64,000 bases of DNA from Anaerolineae bacterium (GCA_023382655.1 JAHDWK010000012.1:1-64000), one strand, 5' to 3'. Positions 38,401 to 46,775 are shown, counted from the first letter of the stretch. A program made the numbers and translations. Notes: a model not told the origin generated them from the sequence alone.

Positions 38401-39596
38401 CGCAGGCGCGTTACCCGGAGGCGGCGGCGTTGGCCGCGCAGGTCATCGCCCAGGCAAATGGCCCGCCGGTGATCAAGGCCCGCGCCCACCTGTTGGCCGG
38501 GCAGGCCGCCGCAGCCCAGCAGCAATGGGCTGCCGCCGAGACCCAATTGCATAACGCCCGCCTCATTTTGAAGCATAATCCGGCGGCGCGGCCGGAAGCG
38601 GCGGCACAGCCGGAAGCGGCGGCACAGCCGGAAGTGGCGGCGGATTCGCCATTGCCGGAATTGTTGGCGGCGTTGGGGCTGGTGCGCAGCCAGCAAGGGG
38701 CGCTGCCCCGCGCCGCCGAGTTATGCCAACACGCGGTGGATGTGGCCCAACAATTGGCTCTGCCTATCCCTACGGCCACGGCGCTGCTGGCGTTGGCCCA
38801 GGTGCGGCTGCGGCAGGGGCGAGCGGCGGAAGCGGTGCAAATGGCGGCGGAAGGGGCGGAACTGGCGCTGGCCGCTTCGCCACGTCTGCTGGTTCATCTG
38901 CTGCTGATGCACGCGGCGGGGTTGTTGTATGACGGTCGTTTCCCGGAAGCGCAGACCGATTTGCAGGCGGCGGGTGATCTGCTGGCGGTGATGGATGATG
39001 ATCTGGCGCAACTGCGGCTGTCGCTGCTGTGGGGCGGCGCGTATTACAGCGGGCTGGCGGATTGGGCGGCGGCGTTGGGCTGGCTGGACAGGGCACGGGC
39101 ACAATTGGGGGCGCTGCAAAAGACGGGGGGCACGGCCGTGCCGGAATCTATCAGGCTGCGGTTGGGGCTGGCGCAGGTGGCGCACCACAGCGGCCAACAG
39201 GAACAGGTTATGCCGTTGTTGGTGGCAGCGGATGAGGAAACAACCAGCCATGATCTGGTCTGGATGCAGCCGGCATTGGCGTATTGGCGGGGTATGGCGC
39301 TGGCAGCGGCGGGCGATGTGGCGGGAGCGGTGGAGGTGTACCGGGCGGGGGTGACGGCCGTGTCAGAAGGGGGCTGCCCGGATGATCTGCCCTTGCTGCT
39401 GCTGCGGTTGGGGCAGCTAACGCCCCCAGATGATGCGCGGCGATGGGACTGTCTGGAGGGGTGTGTGACGGCCATGTACGGCCGTGCGCGCCACACCGAT
39501 AAACTGCTCTGCCTGCAAGAAGCGGGTGCGCTGCTGCTGGACGCCCCCACTGCCCGCCTGCGCCGCATTGGCGCCGGCTGTCTGGCGGCGATTTAG
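35427..39596 (+). CDS. Tandem class III cyclase / AAA-like ATPase / TPR protein
   Basis: A 1389-residue protein with the layout of soluble adenylyl cyclase: two cyclase homology domains (about 50-250 and 278-450), a STAND/AAA ATPase region (about 470-830) and a TPR-like helical tail to the end. The first cyclase domain keeps both metal aspartates (D60 in LFSDLSGFT and D110 in FHGDAMLVYF). The second has Q289 in LFVQFEGI where the first aspartate should be. The Walker A position reads SGPHGGGIR (about 500-508) and lacks the lysine and Ser/Thr, while Walker B LLILLEDVQWADEAS is intact. ATG 35427 is chosen; an earlier start would translate the upstream hairpin. It is alanine-rich and has a short tandem EAAAQP-type repeat near 1055. 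Confidence 0.88.
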   Translation: MNSTDWLNPHRDNESTPAMHAQARRLAAYLPITLTRQILEEELPPPGTAVWLNAATLFSDLSGFTGMTESLAQAGPRGAEELNRALLMTFTGLINAIHDAGGAVAHFHGDAMLVYFTDDDGCAAARALACATFMQQLMRTSLAQITAQQPGQETEPFTLNIKIGVGYGRCLQTIVGQWPESLEFVLGGTAVDEAATAQRQATTGQVVASQAALSQAGLPVTAPFRPVNETAPVPHARETIHWHAYNAAAVQRLLQMAPAFIPAPLVERLQHQTTRFIAEHRGVTSLFVQFEGIAFDADDVGEKLQHYYEWARQVVARFGPRNGRVNRLLTGDKGCLLHILFGAPTAPDAPEQAIRCALALQREKPAFITGQRMGLAAGPAFATAVGSQNRREYTAVGRVVNLSAHLTLHCPPGGVLVDESTANRVWEQFQFTPHTATSLKGQSDSISTYQVAQEQATPTHFAARFARWQKPPPGREAELAALRQRIDAALRGHGGLLALSGPHGGGIRPLLADAARRWLEAGGHGLSGICQPHLADVPFAPWQTIWRDFFSLTPDMPLPAQAAQVRSEIRTRLPGWADESPLWLAALGLPVASRETADDTAVAPGVRQLWLFALVQRCLAQSARQQPLLILLEDVQWADEASRELAAAIAAQAADLPLLLVVTYRPTPPFHFPALHHPTTGHITLADWSAVQARAVVQRRLGHSDLPLLLEMRLGLLDQNGRDTDRVDPLFLEESLKLILAADVLQFNDDGRVQVDEARLAELPIPNTITALLQTRLDTLSAGAYNLLQIAAVIGHEFSLELLTAVSPGLSQPDVLELLPELMAADLVQTVMGGEYPVFMFPHTLLPEVIYRNLPYARRQALHLAIAERLATTMPDGAGHTIYPLLAHHYGQAAAHEKGLHYALAAAQNAAALYANRAAAGFYRQAINHMQALGMAGRVETAVTILTAQAEAHLRLGELEEAAKATAAALSITGSLATRPELLNLLAEIGLAQARYPEAAALAAQVIAQANGPPVIKARAHLLAGQAAAAQQQWAAAETQLHNARLILKHNPAARPEAAAQPEAAAQPEVAADSPLPELLAALGLVRSQQGALPRAAELCQHAVDVAQQLALPIPTATALLALAQVRLRQGRAAEAVQMAAEGAELALAASPRLLVHLLLMHAAGLLYDGRFPEAQTDLQAAGDLLAVMDDDLAQLRLSLLWGGAYYSGLADWAAALGWLDRARAQLGALQKTGGTAVPESIRLRLGLAQVAHHSGQQEQVMPLLVAADEETTSHDLVWMQPALAYWRGMALAAAGDVAGAVEVYRAGVTAVSEGGCPDDLPLLLLRLGQLTPPDDARRWDCLEGCVTAMYGRARHTDKLLCLQEAGALLLDAPTARLRRIGAGCLAAI

Positions 39597-39696
39597 GTGT
39601 TCAGGTGTTTAGGTGGGGATGGTAGGGGTAGAGTATAAAGTCCAAATTGACCATTTTGTTTTGCCCGGTGTCTGGCACTGCTTTACAATGGGTTGT

Positions 39697-40074
39697 ATGC
39701 AATTAACAGATGAACAGTTTGAACAGTTGGTGGCGGAAGCGATGGACAGCCTGCCACCCTATTTCCTGGAACAGATGCACAACATCGAAATCCTGGTGGA
39801 GCAGTGGCCGTCGGCGGCCACTTTGCGGCGCATGGGCATGGGGCCGGACCAGTCGCTGCTGGGGCTGTATGAAGGTGTGCCGCTCACGCGGCGCACATCG
39901 GGATATATGCTGGTCGCCCCGGATGTGATCACCATTTTTCAAGGGCCAATTGAGCAGGCGGCGGGCGGCCGGCCCGATGCCATCCGCGAACAGGTGCGCC
40001 GCACCGTTATCCACGAAATCGCCCACCACTTCGGCATCAGCGACGAACGGTTGGTGGAGTTGGGAGCGTATTGA
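39697..40074 (+). CDS. Small zincin-type metallopeptidase family protein
   Basis: A 125-residue protein of the family formerly called DUF1025. Features: LTDEQFEQLVAEAMDSLP, LLGLYEGVPLTRR, ITIFQGPIE, and the zinc motif HEIAHHFGISDERL (HExxHxxGxxD). These minimal gluzincin-like proteins lack a demonstrated substrate. ATG 39697 begins at MQLTDEQF, the family start; the open frame extends 28 codons upstream without support. It is the last gene before the acquired-looking 40-53 kb segment. Confidence 0.85.
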   Translation: MQLTDEQFEQLVAEAMDSLPPYFLEQMHNIEILVEQWPSAATLRRMGMGPDQSLLGLYEGVPLTRRTSGYMLVAPDVITIFQGPIEQAAGGRPDAIREQVRRTVIHEIAHHFGISDERLVELGAY

Positions 40075-40093
40075 AGATGATGTTTCCGCTGAC

Positions 40094-40181
40094 TTTGCAA
40101 TGCACTGAGCGCGTCTTTGCATTGCACTCATGTAAAGTTTGCATTGCATTGATGCTAACTTTGCATTGCCCTGACCTAAAA
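40094..40181. repeat. Four iteron-like direct repeats, 22-bp period
   Basis: The core TTTGCAWTGC starts at 40094, 40116, 40138 and 40160, exactly 22 bases apart; the flanks CACTGA/CATTGA/CCCTGA are also related. Regular two-helical-turn spacing is the hallmark of iterons or of cooperative protein-binding arrays. Inverse words (TGCAAAGT) occur at 40241 and around 53338. No replication initiator gene is visible in the window. Confidence 0.75.
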
Positions 40182-40217
40182 AACCCTTTTAGGGCAGTCA
40201 GAAATATAATTTTAGGG

Positions 40218-40239
40218 CCAGTGCAAAATAGCACCACAA
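40218..40239. repeat. Left member of a 22-bp direct repeat pair
   Basis: The word CCAGTGCAAAATAGCACC, extended to 22 bases, recurs at 53306-53327 with a single C/T difference, in the same orientation. Both copies are followed by a TGCAAAGT word. The two lie 13.1 kb apart at the edges of a segment poor in ACGGCCGT and rich in mobile-element remnants. Confidence 0.75.
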
Positions 40240-40295
40240 CTGCAAAGTAAAGGTTCTGAAGGTAAAGGCGGTCTAGAATCATGTACCTGGCCGTT

Positions 40296-40479
40296 TTTGT
40301 TAATCCAAAAATGGAATGGCATTACATTAACCAAAGTGGTGGGCGATTGCGTGGATGACGGTGCGGCGGCTTCAAATCCAAAAATGGAATGGTGTTGTAT
40401 TAAACCGAAGCCGGGGTTCTTGGTTGGCTGGTGCTGAGAGTGCTTCAAATCCAAAAATGGAATGGTGTTGTATTAAACC
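40296..40479 (-). CRISPR. Minimal CRISPR-like array (two identical repeats plus a degenerate one)
   Basis: Two identical 38-base repeats (40369-40406 and 40442-40479) and a degenerate third (about 40296-40332) have a constant 73-base period. Unrelated spacers of 36 bases (40333-40368) and 35 bases (40407-40441) separate them. On the minus strand the repeat begins GGTTTAATACAACACC and ends GGATTTGAAGC, with the GTTT start and GAARC end of many CRISPR repeats. In that orientation the degenerate unit is the leader-distal one, as is usual. The AT-rich 40480-40727 would be the leader side. No cas gene is present in the window. Confidence 0.6.
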
Positions 40480-40727
40480 CCCATATATTGGGGAACTATT
40501 GAATAAGCGGCAACATATGGCAAACTCTAGACTCTGAACCAAGCCCATTGCACTTAAATGATCTGTCATTGCAGTTTCTTTTTGCCTGTTTCTAGCGAGC
40601 GCCAAAGTAACAACTTATTTGTGCCTCGCTGCTCTATCAAAAGCGGCCATAAAAATAGAGTCGTTCTTAGGAAGTTGGTATTGTCCGTATCCCCTTCTGG
40701 CAACACCGATTCCCATTCCACCTGTCT

Positions 40728-41525
40728 GTGAGCAAACTCCGTTACAAAACAAGTACGGCTATCGAATGTACTGACCGGGATGCGGCTTATGTGCTTGATG
40801 GTTTACTCTACAACGAAAGCGACCTGGCTTTAGAAGAGCATTACACCGATACCCATGGATACACCGAAATTAACTTCGCTGCTTTCGCCTTGTTAGGCCG
40901 ACGCTTTGCGCCACGCATTCGGGGGTTGAAGAAACAACGCATCTATCGTATTGACAAAGATAGGGATTATGGCCCTTTGGAATCCTTAGTTTCCCGTTGG
41001 GACCGCACTATCCACCTGGATTGGATTTGTGACCAGTGGGATAGGATGGGACAGTTTTATGCTTCCCTTGAAAATGGCCACACAACCGCCTCAACAGCCC
41101 TGAAGCGACTGGCTGGTTACAGTGGCAAGAACCATTTCTATCGCGCCAACCGAGAACTGGGGCGTGTCTTCAAAACGGAGTATATCCTTCAATTCATGTC
41201 CGATCCGTTGCAGAGGCAGCGAGTTCGGCGCGGTTTGCTGAAAGGGGAAGAGATGAACGCCCTGGCCAGACAAGTGGCCTATGGCAAGCAAGGCAAACTA
41301 ACCACTCAAGAGTTAGAGGAGCAGAAAAACACGAGCAGTTGCTTGACGCTCATTATGGCTTGCATCATCTATTGGCAAGCGAAGGAAATTAACCGGGTGA
41401 TTCTGGAATGTGATCCCGAAAGTGCTGGTATTGACCTGTCGTTATTGGAACACATCAGCCCTATTGGTTGGGACAACGTGTTGCTTTACGGTGAATATGT
41501 GTTGAATCGAGACTTGGTGAAGTAG
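40728..41525 (+). pseudogene. Tn3-family transposase, C-terminal fragment
   Basis: A 265-codon frame matching the end of Tn3-family TnpA: VLDGLLYNESDLALEEHYTD, GYTEINFAAFALLGRRFAPR, LARQVAYGKQGKLT and SPIGWDNVLLYGEYV. Complete transposases are about 1000 residues, so roughly three quarters are missing; the GTG at 40728 is only the first available start. The catalytic DDE set is therefore incomplete. No resolvase is seen. It borders the CRISPR-like array on one side and a tyrosine-recombinase fragment on the other. Confidence 0.85.
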
Positions 41526-41543
41526 CCGATCCAGGTTCCTTAG

Positions 41544-41747
41544 CGTATATCAGCGCACGAAAATTCATACTACCCACTCAGGCATTCCTTCGCTCATCGC
41601 TACCTTGAGCAGCATCCGGGTGACTTAATCGGTCTGGCACGCATACTGGGCCATGAAAGCCTGGAGACCACCAGGGTTTATTTGCGCCTAACAGTTGATG
41701 ATCTGGCCCAGCGGATGGAGCAAATGTCCATCAATGCCTATGAGTGA
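41544..41747 (+). pseudogene. Tyrosine recombinase, C-terminal fragment
   Basis: An unannounced frame with no start codon reads PLRHSFAHRYLEQHPGDLIG, ARILGHESLETTRVYLRL and DDLAQRMEQMSINAYE, then TGA. It contains the HxxR (as RHSFAHR), the GH and the nucleophile tyrosine of integrase/recombinase proteins. A stop codon precedes it in frame at 41541. Only the last 65 or so residues remain, so it is inactive. The following 41748-41915 holds no feature I recognise. Confidence 0.8.
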
Positions 41748-41915
41748 ATCCCTGGAACGATCTTGCCCCTGGTGACAGCTTCGCTACCTTTTGGCCTTTT
41801 CCTCAGTCTGCTTCAGTTTCATCTTGCCACAGTACGGTTTGGATTGTCATCAGACAAAAGTAGAAAACCAGGATGGGACAGAGCGCCGACGAGGCGCCCT
41901 GCCCCGGTGGCGTGG

Positions 41916-42758
41916 CTAGCCCATGCGCGCACCCACGAAAGGCAATCGCAGGCGCCAGCTACGCTCCCCGCCAACGCGAATGTCGCGCCGCAGAAAGAGC
42001 AGCCAGCCGCCGCCGGCCAAAAGGAAGGCTCCCACCAACAGGCCAGCCACCCACGGCCATTCAATCCCGCCTACGGCAAACCCGCCCTGGTAATAGTGGA
42101 GAGGGGTGACCTGTGCGACCGTCTGCAAGCCCTCGTTGAGATTGGCTATCCCGATCAGTAGATAATTGCCTACCAGGAGCACGCCGGCCACGGTGGCTGC
42201 CAGCCGCGTCGCGGGTAGTATCATGCTAAAGAGAAGCGCCAGGGCGGCAAAGAGCAGGAGCACAGCGAAGAGAGAGAGGAAAGGCAGCAGAAAGGCGCCA
42301 GCGCTGACGTCCATACTGGTACCCAACGAAGGCAGGTACCAGCCGATCCAGCCGGCGGCCATGACGATGTCCAGTCCTAAACTCAGTGCTAGCAAACGTG
42401 CCCAAAACATATGTGTACGGCTGATGGGGTAGGTGAGCACCAGGTCGAGGATCCCTTTTTCTTCGTCGGCCGCCAGCAGCCCAGCGCCGGTAATGACCGC
42501 GAAGACGCCGGCGATGACGGGCATCATACTGAAGTAGTAGGTATTCATATAGCCAGCCGGTGTTGTAATGGCGGTCATACCGCCAAAGAAGGCGGCCATT
42601 TCCGGAGGATAGTTCTCGATCATCTCTTGCAGCCCTTCCATCTCAAGAACGGTGTCCCAGAACAGGGCCATGAATAATGAATACAACCCCAACCCCAGGC
42701 TCCAACCGATGATCTGGCCGCGCAAGCGGCGCAGTGTGTGCTTAAATTCAGCGAACAT
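41916..42758 (-). CDS. ABC-2 type transporter permease
   Basis: A 280-residue membrane protein with about six helices: IIGWSLGLGLYSLFMALFW near 14, the pair around 85-150, LLPFLSLFAVLLLFAALALLFS near 170-195 and WVAGLLVGAFLLAGGGWLL near the end. The loop DEEKGILDLVLTYPISRTHM is the usual ABC-2 connection. ATG 42758 has AGGAGG 9 bases upstream, inside the end of the ATPase gene, so translation is coupled. It works with the ATPase at 42748-43677. Substrate unknown. Confidence 0.88.
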   Translation of the reverse strand: MFAEFKHTLRRLRGQIIGWSLGLGLYSLFMALFWDTVLEMEGLQEMIENYPPEMAAFFGGMTAITTPAGYMNTYYFSMMPVIAGVFAVITGAGLLAADEEKGILDLVLTYPISRTHMFWARLLALSLGLDIVMAAGWIGWYLPSLGTSMDVSAGAFLLPFLSLFAVLLLFAALALLFSMILPATRLAATVAGVLLVGNYLLIGIANLNEGLQTVAQVTPLHYYQGGFAVGGIEWPWVAGLLVGAFLLAGGGWLLFLRRDIRVGGERSWRLRLPFVGARMG

Positions 42759-43677
42759 TTTGGTTAACCTCCTGAGCCGGCTTACCGGCCCCATAGTATG
42801 CCAGGAAGATTTGTTCAAGAGAGATGCTTTCTGTCGTCAGCTCGCTGATCGGATAAGCCGCCAGCGCCTTGACCAGGGCATCCATTTCTCCTTCTACTTG
42901 CAACGTGGCCTGTTCGCCGTTGTGGCTGGCCACCAAAACGCCCGGCACCTGTCCCAATCCTTGCACGTCAACCGGTTGGCAGAAGTGAACGTGAACCCGG
43001 CGCACGGCTAATTGTGTGAGTTGCTCTGGCGTCGCTTCCTCTACAATCACACCATCACGCAAAATTGCAACCCGGTCGGCCAGTGCCTCTACTTCGCCGA
43101 TAATGTGTGAGGAGAAGAAGACCGTCGCTCCCTCTTCACGAGCCTCGCGCAGCAGGTGATATACTTCCTGCTGCATCAACGGGTCGAGTCCGGCCGTTGG
43201 TTCGTCTAGCAGCAGCAAGGTGGGGCGGACCATCAAGGCCTGGATGATGCCCACCTTCTGTTTGTTGCCCTTTGATAGGTTCTTGATCGGCCGTTCGAGA
43301 TTCAGCTCCAGCCGTTCTGCCAACTGTTGCACGAACGACCACTCTACGCTGTCGCCCTGAAGCTCGACCAGATAGTGCAATAACGATTCGGCTGATAGGT
43401 TTTGCTCCAGGTTGAGTTCACCGGGCAGATAGCTGGTGCGGCTTCGGACTGCGACAGGATCCACCTGAGGATCGAGCCCCAGGACACGAATGGTGCCCGC
43501 ATCAGGCCGGATCAGATCTAGCAGACAGCGAATGGTAGTCGTCTTGCCGGCGCCGTTTGGCCCGAGAAAGCCAAAGGTTTCCCCTCTGGACACTGTGAGA
43601 TCCACCCCCCGCAGTGCTGGTACCGGTCCATAAGATTTTCTTAATCCGACGGTTCTGATTGCTACTTTTTCTTCCAT
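42748..43677 (-). CDS. ABC transporter ATP-binding protein
   Basis: A 309-residue ATPase: Walker A GPNGAGKTTT, signature LSKGNKQKVGIIQALM, Walker B LLLLDEPTAGLDP and switch histidine in VFFSSHIIGEVEAL. The C-terminal 80-residue extension (VDVQGLGQVPGVL to ESISLEQIFLAYYG) is typical of drug or lipid exporters. ATG 43677 follows TGGAGG at good spacing. Its last 11 bases overlap the permease start. The small gene at 43712-43987 and the LuxR-type regulator lie upstream in the same orientation. Confidence 0.92.
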   Translation of the reverse strand: MEEKVAIRTVGLRKSYGPVPALRGVDLTVSRGETFGFLGPNGAGKTTTIRCLLDLIRPDAGTIRVLGLDPQVDPVAVRSRTSYLPGELNLEQNLSAESLLHYLVELQGDSVEWSFVQQLAERLELNLERPIKNLSKGNKQKVGIIQALMVRPTLLLLDEPTAGLDPLMQQEVYHLLREAREEGATVFFSSHIIGEVEALADRVAILRDGVIVEEATPEQLTQLAVRRVHVHFCQPVDVQGLGQVPGVLVASHNGEQATLQVEGEMDALVKALAAYPISELTTESISLEQIFLAYYGAGKPAQEVNQNVR

Positions 43678-43711
43678 CTCAATATCCTCCATTGAAAGCA
43701 GAGGGCACTTC

Positions 43712-43987
43712 TTAGCTGCTGCCTGGCGTTGTAGCGGATGGCGAACGCGTGCCCCAGATATTTTCGTCGCCAGCAAGGTTGGTCACTGCCAATAAGCGCA
43801 GGTTCAGATCCCACAACTTGTTCAATAGACCGCGTAACCCCGCCTGATCCGGAACGCTAACGACTATCACAGTCACCCCATTGTTATCGGCGAGATTGTC
43901 CATGCGAATGATCGTTTCACTAAGCCATGCGGCCCATTTCTCATGAAGGTGTCCCTCGACCTCGATTCTGTAGATGTTTGGGGTCAT
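43712..43987 (-). CDS. Small conserved protein of unknown function
   Basis: A 91-residue protein opening with YRIEVEGHLHEKWAAWLSET, then VTVIVVSVPDQAGLRGLLNK and LWDLNLRLLAVTN. This pattern (IxVEGHLxxxW, DQAxLxGLLxKxxDLxLxLLxV) recurs in small proteins I have seen next to ABC transporters and regulators in Chloroflexota, with no known function. ATG 43987 has GAGGA upstream; ATG 44002 is an alternative. It sits between the LuxR-type regulator and the ABC ATPase, so it could be a modulator of either. Confidence 0.65.
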   Translation of the reverse strand: MTPNIYRIEVEGHLHEKWAAWLSETIIRMDNLADNNGVTVIVVSVPDQAGLRGLLNKLWDLNLRLLAVTNLAGDENIWGTRSPSATTPGSS

Positions 43988-44097
43988 TGCTTCCTCGTTC
44001 ATGCGCTTGCTCCAGGATGCGTCTTGAACACAGCATAGTAAATGATTTAGGTATGTGTCATCGTCAACTTAGGTATCTGATTTGGTAGAAACAAATG

Positions 44098-44117
44098 TCC
44101 CCACGAGTACGTGGGGA
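44098..44117 (-). terminator. Hairpin after the LuxR-type regulator gene
   Basis: TCCCCAC (44098-44104) pairs with GTGGGGA (44111-44117) around GAGTAC. On the minus strand the stem is followed by ACATTTGTTTC. It lies 22 bases after the regulator stop. Confidence 0.55.
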
Positions 44118-44138
44118 TTTTAGGGAGGGGGCTTGGTG

Positions 44139-46775
44139 CTAAAGGAGGTTTAGTTCTCTGGCCTTAGAAACAGTCTCGAAACGACTGTGAGTATCTAGTT
44201 TCTGGTAAATGTTGCGGATATGGGTTCGAAGGGTGCTGACCGCAATGGTCATGTTGGCGGCGATTTCCGGAATTGGGAGATCCGATTCTAGCATGCGGAG
44301 GATCTCCATTTCTCTTTCATTGAGACTCTCACCGAATTCTAGCTTCTTAGGCGATGCCTTCCATGCTGCGAAGGACTCAGACGAAATCAACATTCTGGCG
44401 AGGGCGGATTCTGCATCATGCAAGGCGAGCTCGTTCAACAAGGGATCGATTGCCGGCCGTTCGTTATGAAATACCCTGACAGCTCCCTCTGGTCCTGCCA
44501 GCCGGAGCGCTTTCTGCAGATTATTGAGAGCCAATTGCCGATCATTCATCTGATCATTTGCCAATGTTTGGAGAACATAGTTCTCTATAAGGCTGCTCAC
44601 CCTGGACAACCTGGCCATGTCATCTTCAAGAGTCTTCAAGACTTTGAGTGCCTTGTCTGGTTTTCTTTCCGCGATGTACAATCGGGCCAGGGTAACCGAC
44701 TCAAGTTCATGGAAGTGGAAGAATTGAGGCTTAACGGGCGCCGAGACCTCCCCAGCTTCCAAAAACAAGTTACGGTGTTTGGCCCATTGATTCGCAGCCG
44801 TGAGCTGGCCTTGAGCGACACAGAGTTGTGCCTCATATGCCGCGGAATAGAGATCATCAAATGGATTAGCCGAGGTCTCTCTGGCCAGATTTCGGGCAGT
44901 TTCCATTGCTTTGCGAGCCTCGTCATCTTTTTGCTGATCTTGGAGGATAAACGCGTAGGTGATGTAGCAGTCGATAGCCCAAAATCCCCCGTGCTTATCA
45001 GAAAGCTCAATGGCCTGGTAAACGGTGTCTTCGGCCTCCTCCAGATTGTGTAATTCGCGGGAAAGATAAGCCTGGCAGAAAAGTGGAAAACTCGCCAGGG
45101 GTAGATACTGTCCCCTCGAATCCGTGGCAAGCTCGCAAGCTCGTTGACACATCGCCTGGGCCTTCGATATGTCGCCGGCTAATGCCAGCAGTTGGGCGAT
45201 GCGGGTGGTCCCTATGACCTCCGTCAAGAGGTTGTTCCCCGCTCTTGCGTATTCGATTGCGCTCTGGAAGCCTTGGATTGCTTGTTTTACATCACCGGCC
45301 ATTAGAAGAACGGCCGCAGACGCCGATACGATAGCAGATTTTAGGAAAAAACTGTCTTCTGGCAGTTCGTGGAGTGCCTGCTTTGTGTATTTCAAGCTCC
45401 CTTCATAATCGCCCTGGTAAGAACTCGTGAGCGCCTGAATGCCAATATGCTCAACCACCCCTTCACCGTGTTTGAGAACGTTGACAATGGGAGTACCACT
45501 TAGAATCAACGCATGAAGATAATGGAGGTAAAGCAACGGCCGTTTCCGGACGATCGCAGACGGCAACTGGTCAACCCATTTCAAGAAGGTGCGGATCTCA
45601 CCCTGTAGAAGCGTTCTTTCTGCGCCTCGCTCTATGAATTCGGCCGCTCTATCGAATGCCTCCCCCATCAGAGCGTGTTCAATTGCTTCGGGCCAGAGGC
45701 CTTGCGCCTCAAACCAGGAGCTGGCTCGCTGATGCAACGCCTTAATACCGCCTGGTTCTAGTTGTTGCAGACGCTGAAAGAGCATATCTGCAAAGAGTCG
45801 ATGATATCGAAACCAATTACGTTCCTCGTCAAGTGGAACGATAAACGTGTTCGACTCCTGGAGTCTTTCGAGGGTCTGTTGACCTGCCTCCATTCCAGTA
45901 ATTGCATCGCAGAGTGCCCCCGAAAGCCGGCCCAAAATTGAAGTCCTTAGCAGGAAAAGCCTAATAGCTTCTGACTGGTGGCTCAAAACTTCTTCCGTCA
46001 AGTAATCGAAAACATACTGGTGACTTCCAGAGAATTTCTGGATGAATTCACCAGGATTATCATTGAACTGGAGGGATAAGGTCGCCATCTGTAGAGCAGA
46101 AATCCACCCATCTGTCTTGTCAACCAGATTTTGAATAAGCGTCTGGGGCAGTTCATATGCTAGCTCTTGTTTCAAGAAGAGGTTACTTTCTGCGAGCGAG
46201 AATCGAAGATTCTCTGATCTGATTTCCATCAAATGCCCCCTGGCCCGCATGCTGCTTAAAGGCAGCGGGGGATCGGCCCGTGTGGCTATGACCAGATGCA
46301 TGTTAGGCGGTAGATGATCGAGTAAGAAGGTAAGTGCATCGTGGATTTCCTTCTCCTGGATCAAGTAGTAGTCATCCAAGATCATGGCAAATAGACCATC
46401 ATGCTCGGATACACAATTAATAATGGGGATTAGTAGTGCTTCGATCTTGCTGGTTTGTTGGGATTGTAACAGTGTCAGTATCCGGTCATCGACTTCAATA
46501 TCGATGGATTGGAGACTGGCAACAATATAAGACATGAACCGCCCAAAGTCGTTGTCTTTTTCATCAAGGGAGTACCAGCAGCTAGGAGTCCGGCTTTGGT
46601 TCACCCAATGACTGAGCAGGGTGGTTTTGCCAAAGCCGGCCGGGGCAGATACAAGAGTGAGTTTGTGACCTGGTTGTAGACCCTGGTTGAGGCGGCTGAT
46701 TAGACGCGGCCGGGGTACCAGGTTCGGCCGCAACGGTGGAACAAACAGCTTCGTGCGCAGCAGTGTCTCAGGCAT
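44139..46775 (-). CDS. MalT-like LuxR-family ATP-dependent transcription regulator
   Basis: An 878-residue STAND-type regulator. Opening RTKLFVPPLRPNLVPRPRL, Walker A SAPAGFGKTTLL near 43-54, Walker B FAMILDDYYLI near 125, then a long tetratricopeptide-like helical region (about 330-790). At the end is a LuxR helix-turn-helix (LNEREMEILRMLESDLPIPEI and STLRTHIRNIYQKL). Such proteins bind ATP and an inducer, oligomerise and activate promoters. The downstream small gene and ABC exporter are the likely targets (inference). Almost free of ACGGCCGT (one site near 45536). Confidence 0.92.
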   Translation of the reverse strand: MPETLLRTKLFVPPLRPNLVPRPRLISRLNQGLQPGHKLTLVSAPAGFGKTTLLSHWVNQSRTPSCWYSLDEKDNDFGRFMSYIVASLQSIDIEVDDRILTLLQSQQTSKIEALLIPIINCVSEHDGLFAMILDDYYLIQEKEIHDALTFLLDHLPPNMHLVIATRADPPLPLSSMRARGHLMEIRSENLRFSLAESNLFLKQELAYELPQTLIQNLVDKTDGWISALQMATLSLQFNDNPGEFIQKFSGSHQYVFDYLTEEVLSHQSEAIRLFLLRTSILGRLSGALCDAITGMEAGQQTLERLQESNTFIVPLDEERNWFRYHRLFADMLFQRLQQLEPGGIKALHQRASSWFEAQGLWPEAIEHALMGEAFDRAAEFIERGAERTLLQGEIRTFLKWVDQLPSAIVRKRPLLYLHYLHALILSGTPIVNVLKHGEGVVEHIGIQALTSSYQGDYEGSLKYTKQALHELPEDSFFLKSAIVSASAAVLLMAGDVKQAIQGFQSAIEYARAGNNLLTEVIGTTRIAQLLALAGDISKAQAMCQRACELATDSRGQYLPLASFPLFCQAYLSRELHNLEEAEDTVYQAIELSDKHGGFWAIDCYITYAFILQDQQKDDEARKAMETARNLARETSANPFDDLYSAAYEAQLCVAQGQLTAANQWAKHRNLFLEAGEVSAPVKPQFFHFHELESVTLARLYIAERKPDKALKVLKTLEDDMARLSRVSSLIENYVLQTLANDQMNDRQLALNNLQKALRLAGPEGAVRVFHNERPAIDPLLNELALHDAESALARMLISSESFAAWKASPKKLEFGESLNEREMEILRMLESDLPIPEIAANMTIAVSTLRTHIRNIYQKLDTHSRFETVSKARELNLL

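Noticed and set aside
39600..40075. A tRNA gene as integration site for the 40-53 kb segment
   Set aside because: No cloverleaf-like sequence with GTTCRAATC-type T-loop was found at either edge.
40094..40181. The 22-base-period repeats as a second CRISPR array
   Set aside because: The repeat is only about 10 conserved bases with 12-base gaps, far too short for a CRISPR unit.
43136..43342. Small frame antisense to the ABC ATPase
   Set aside because: Shadow of the ATPase signature and Walker B region; no ribosome site.
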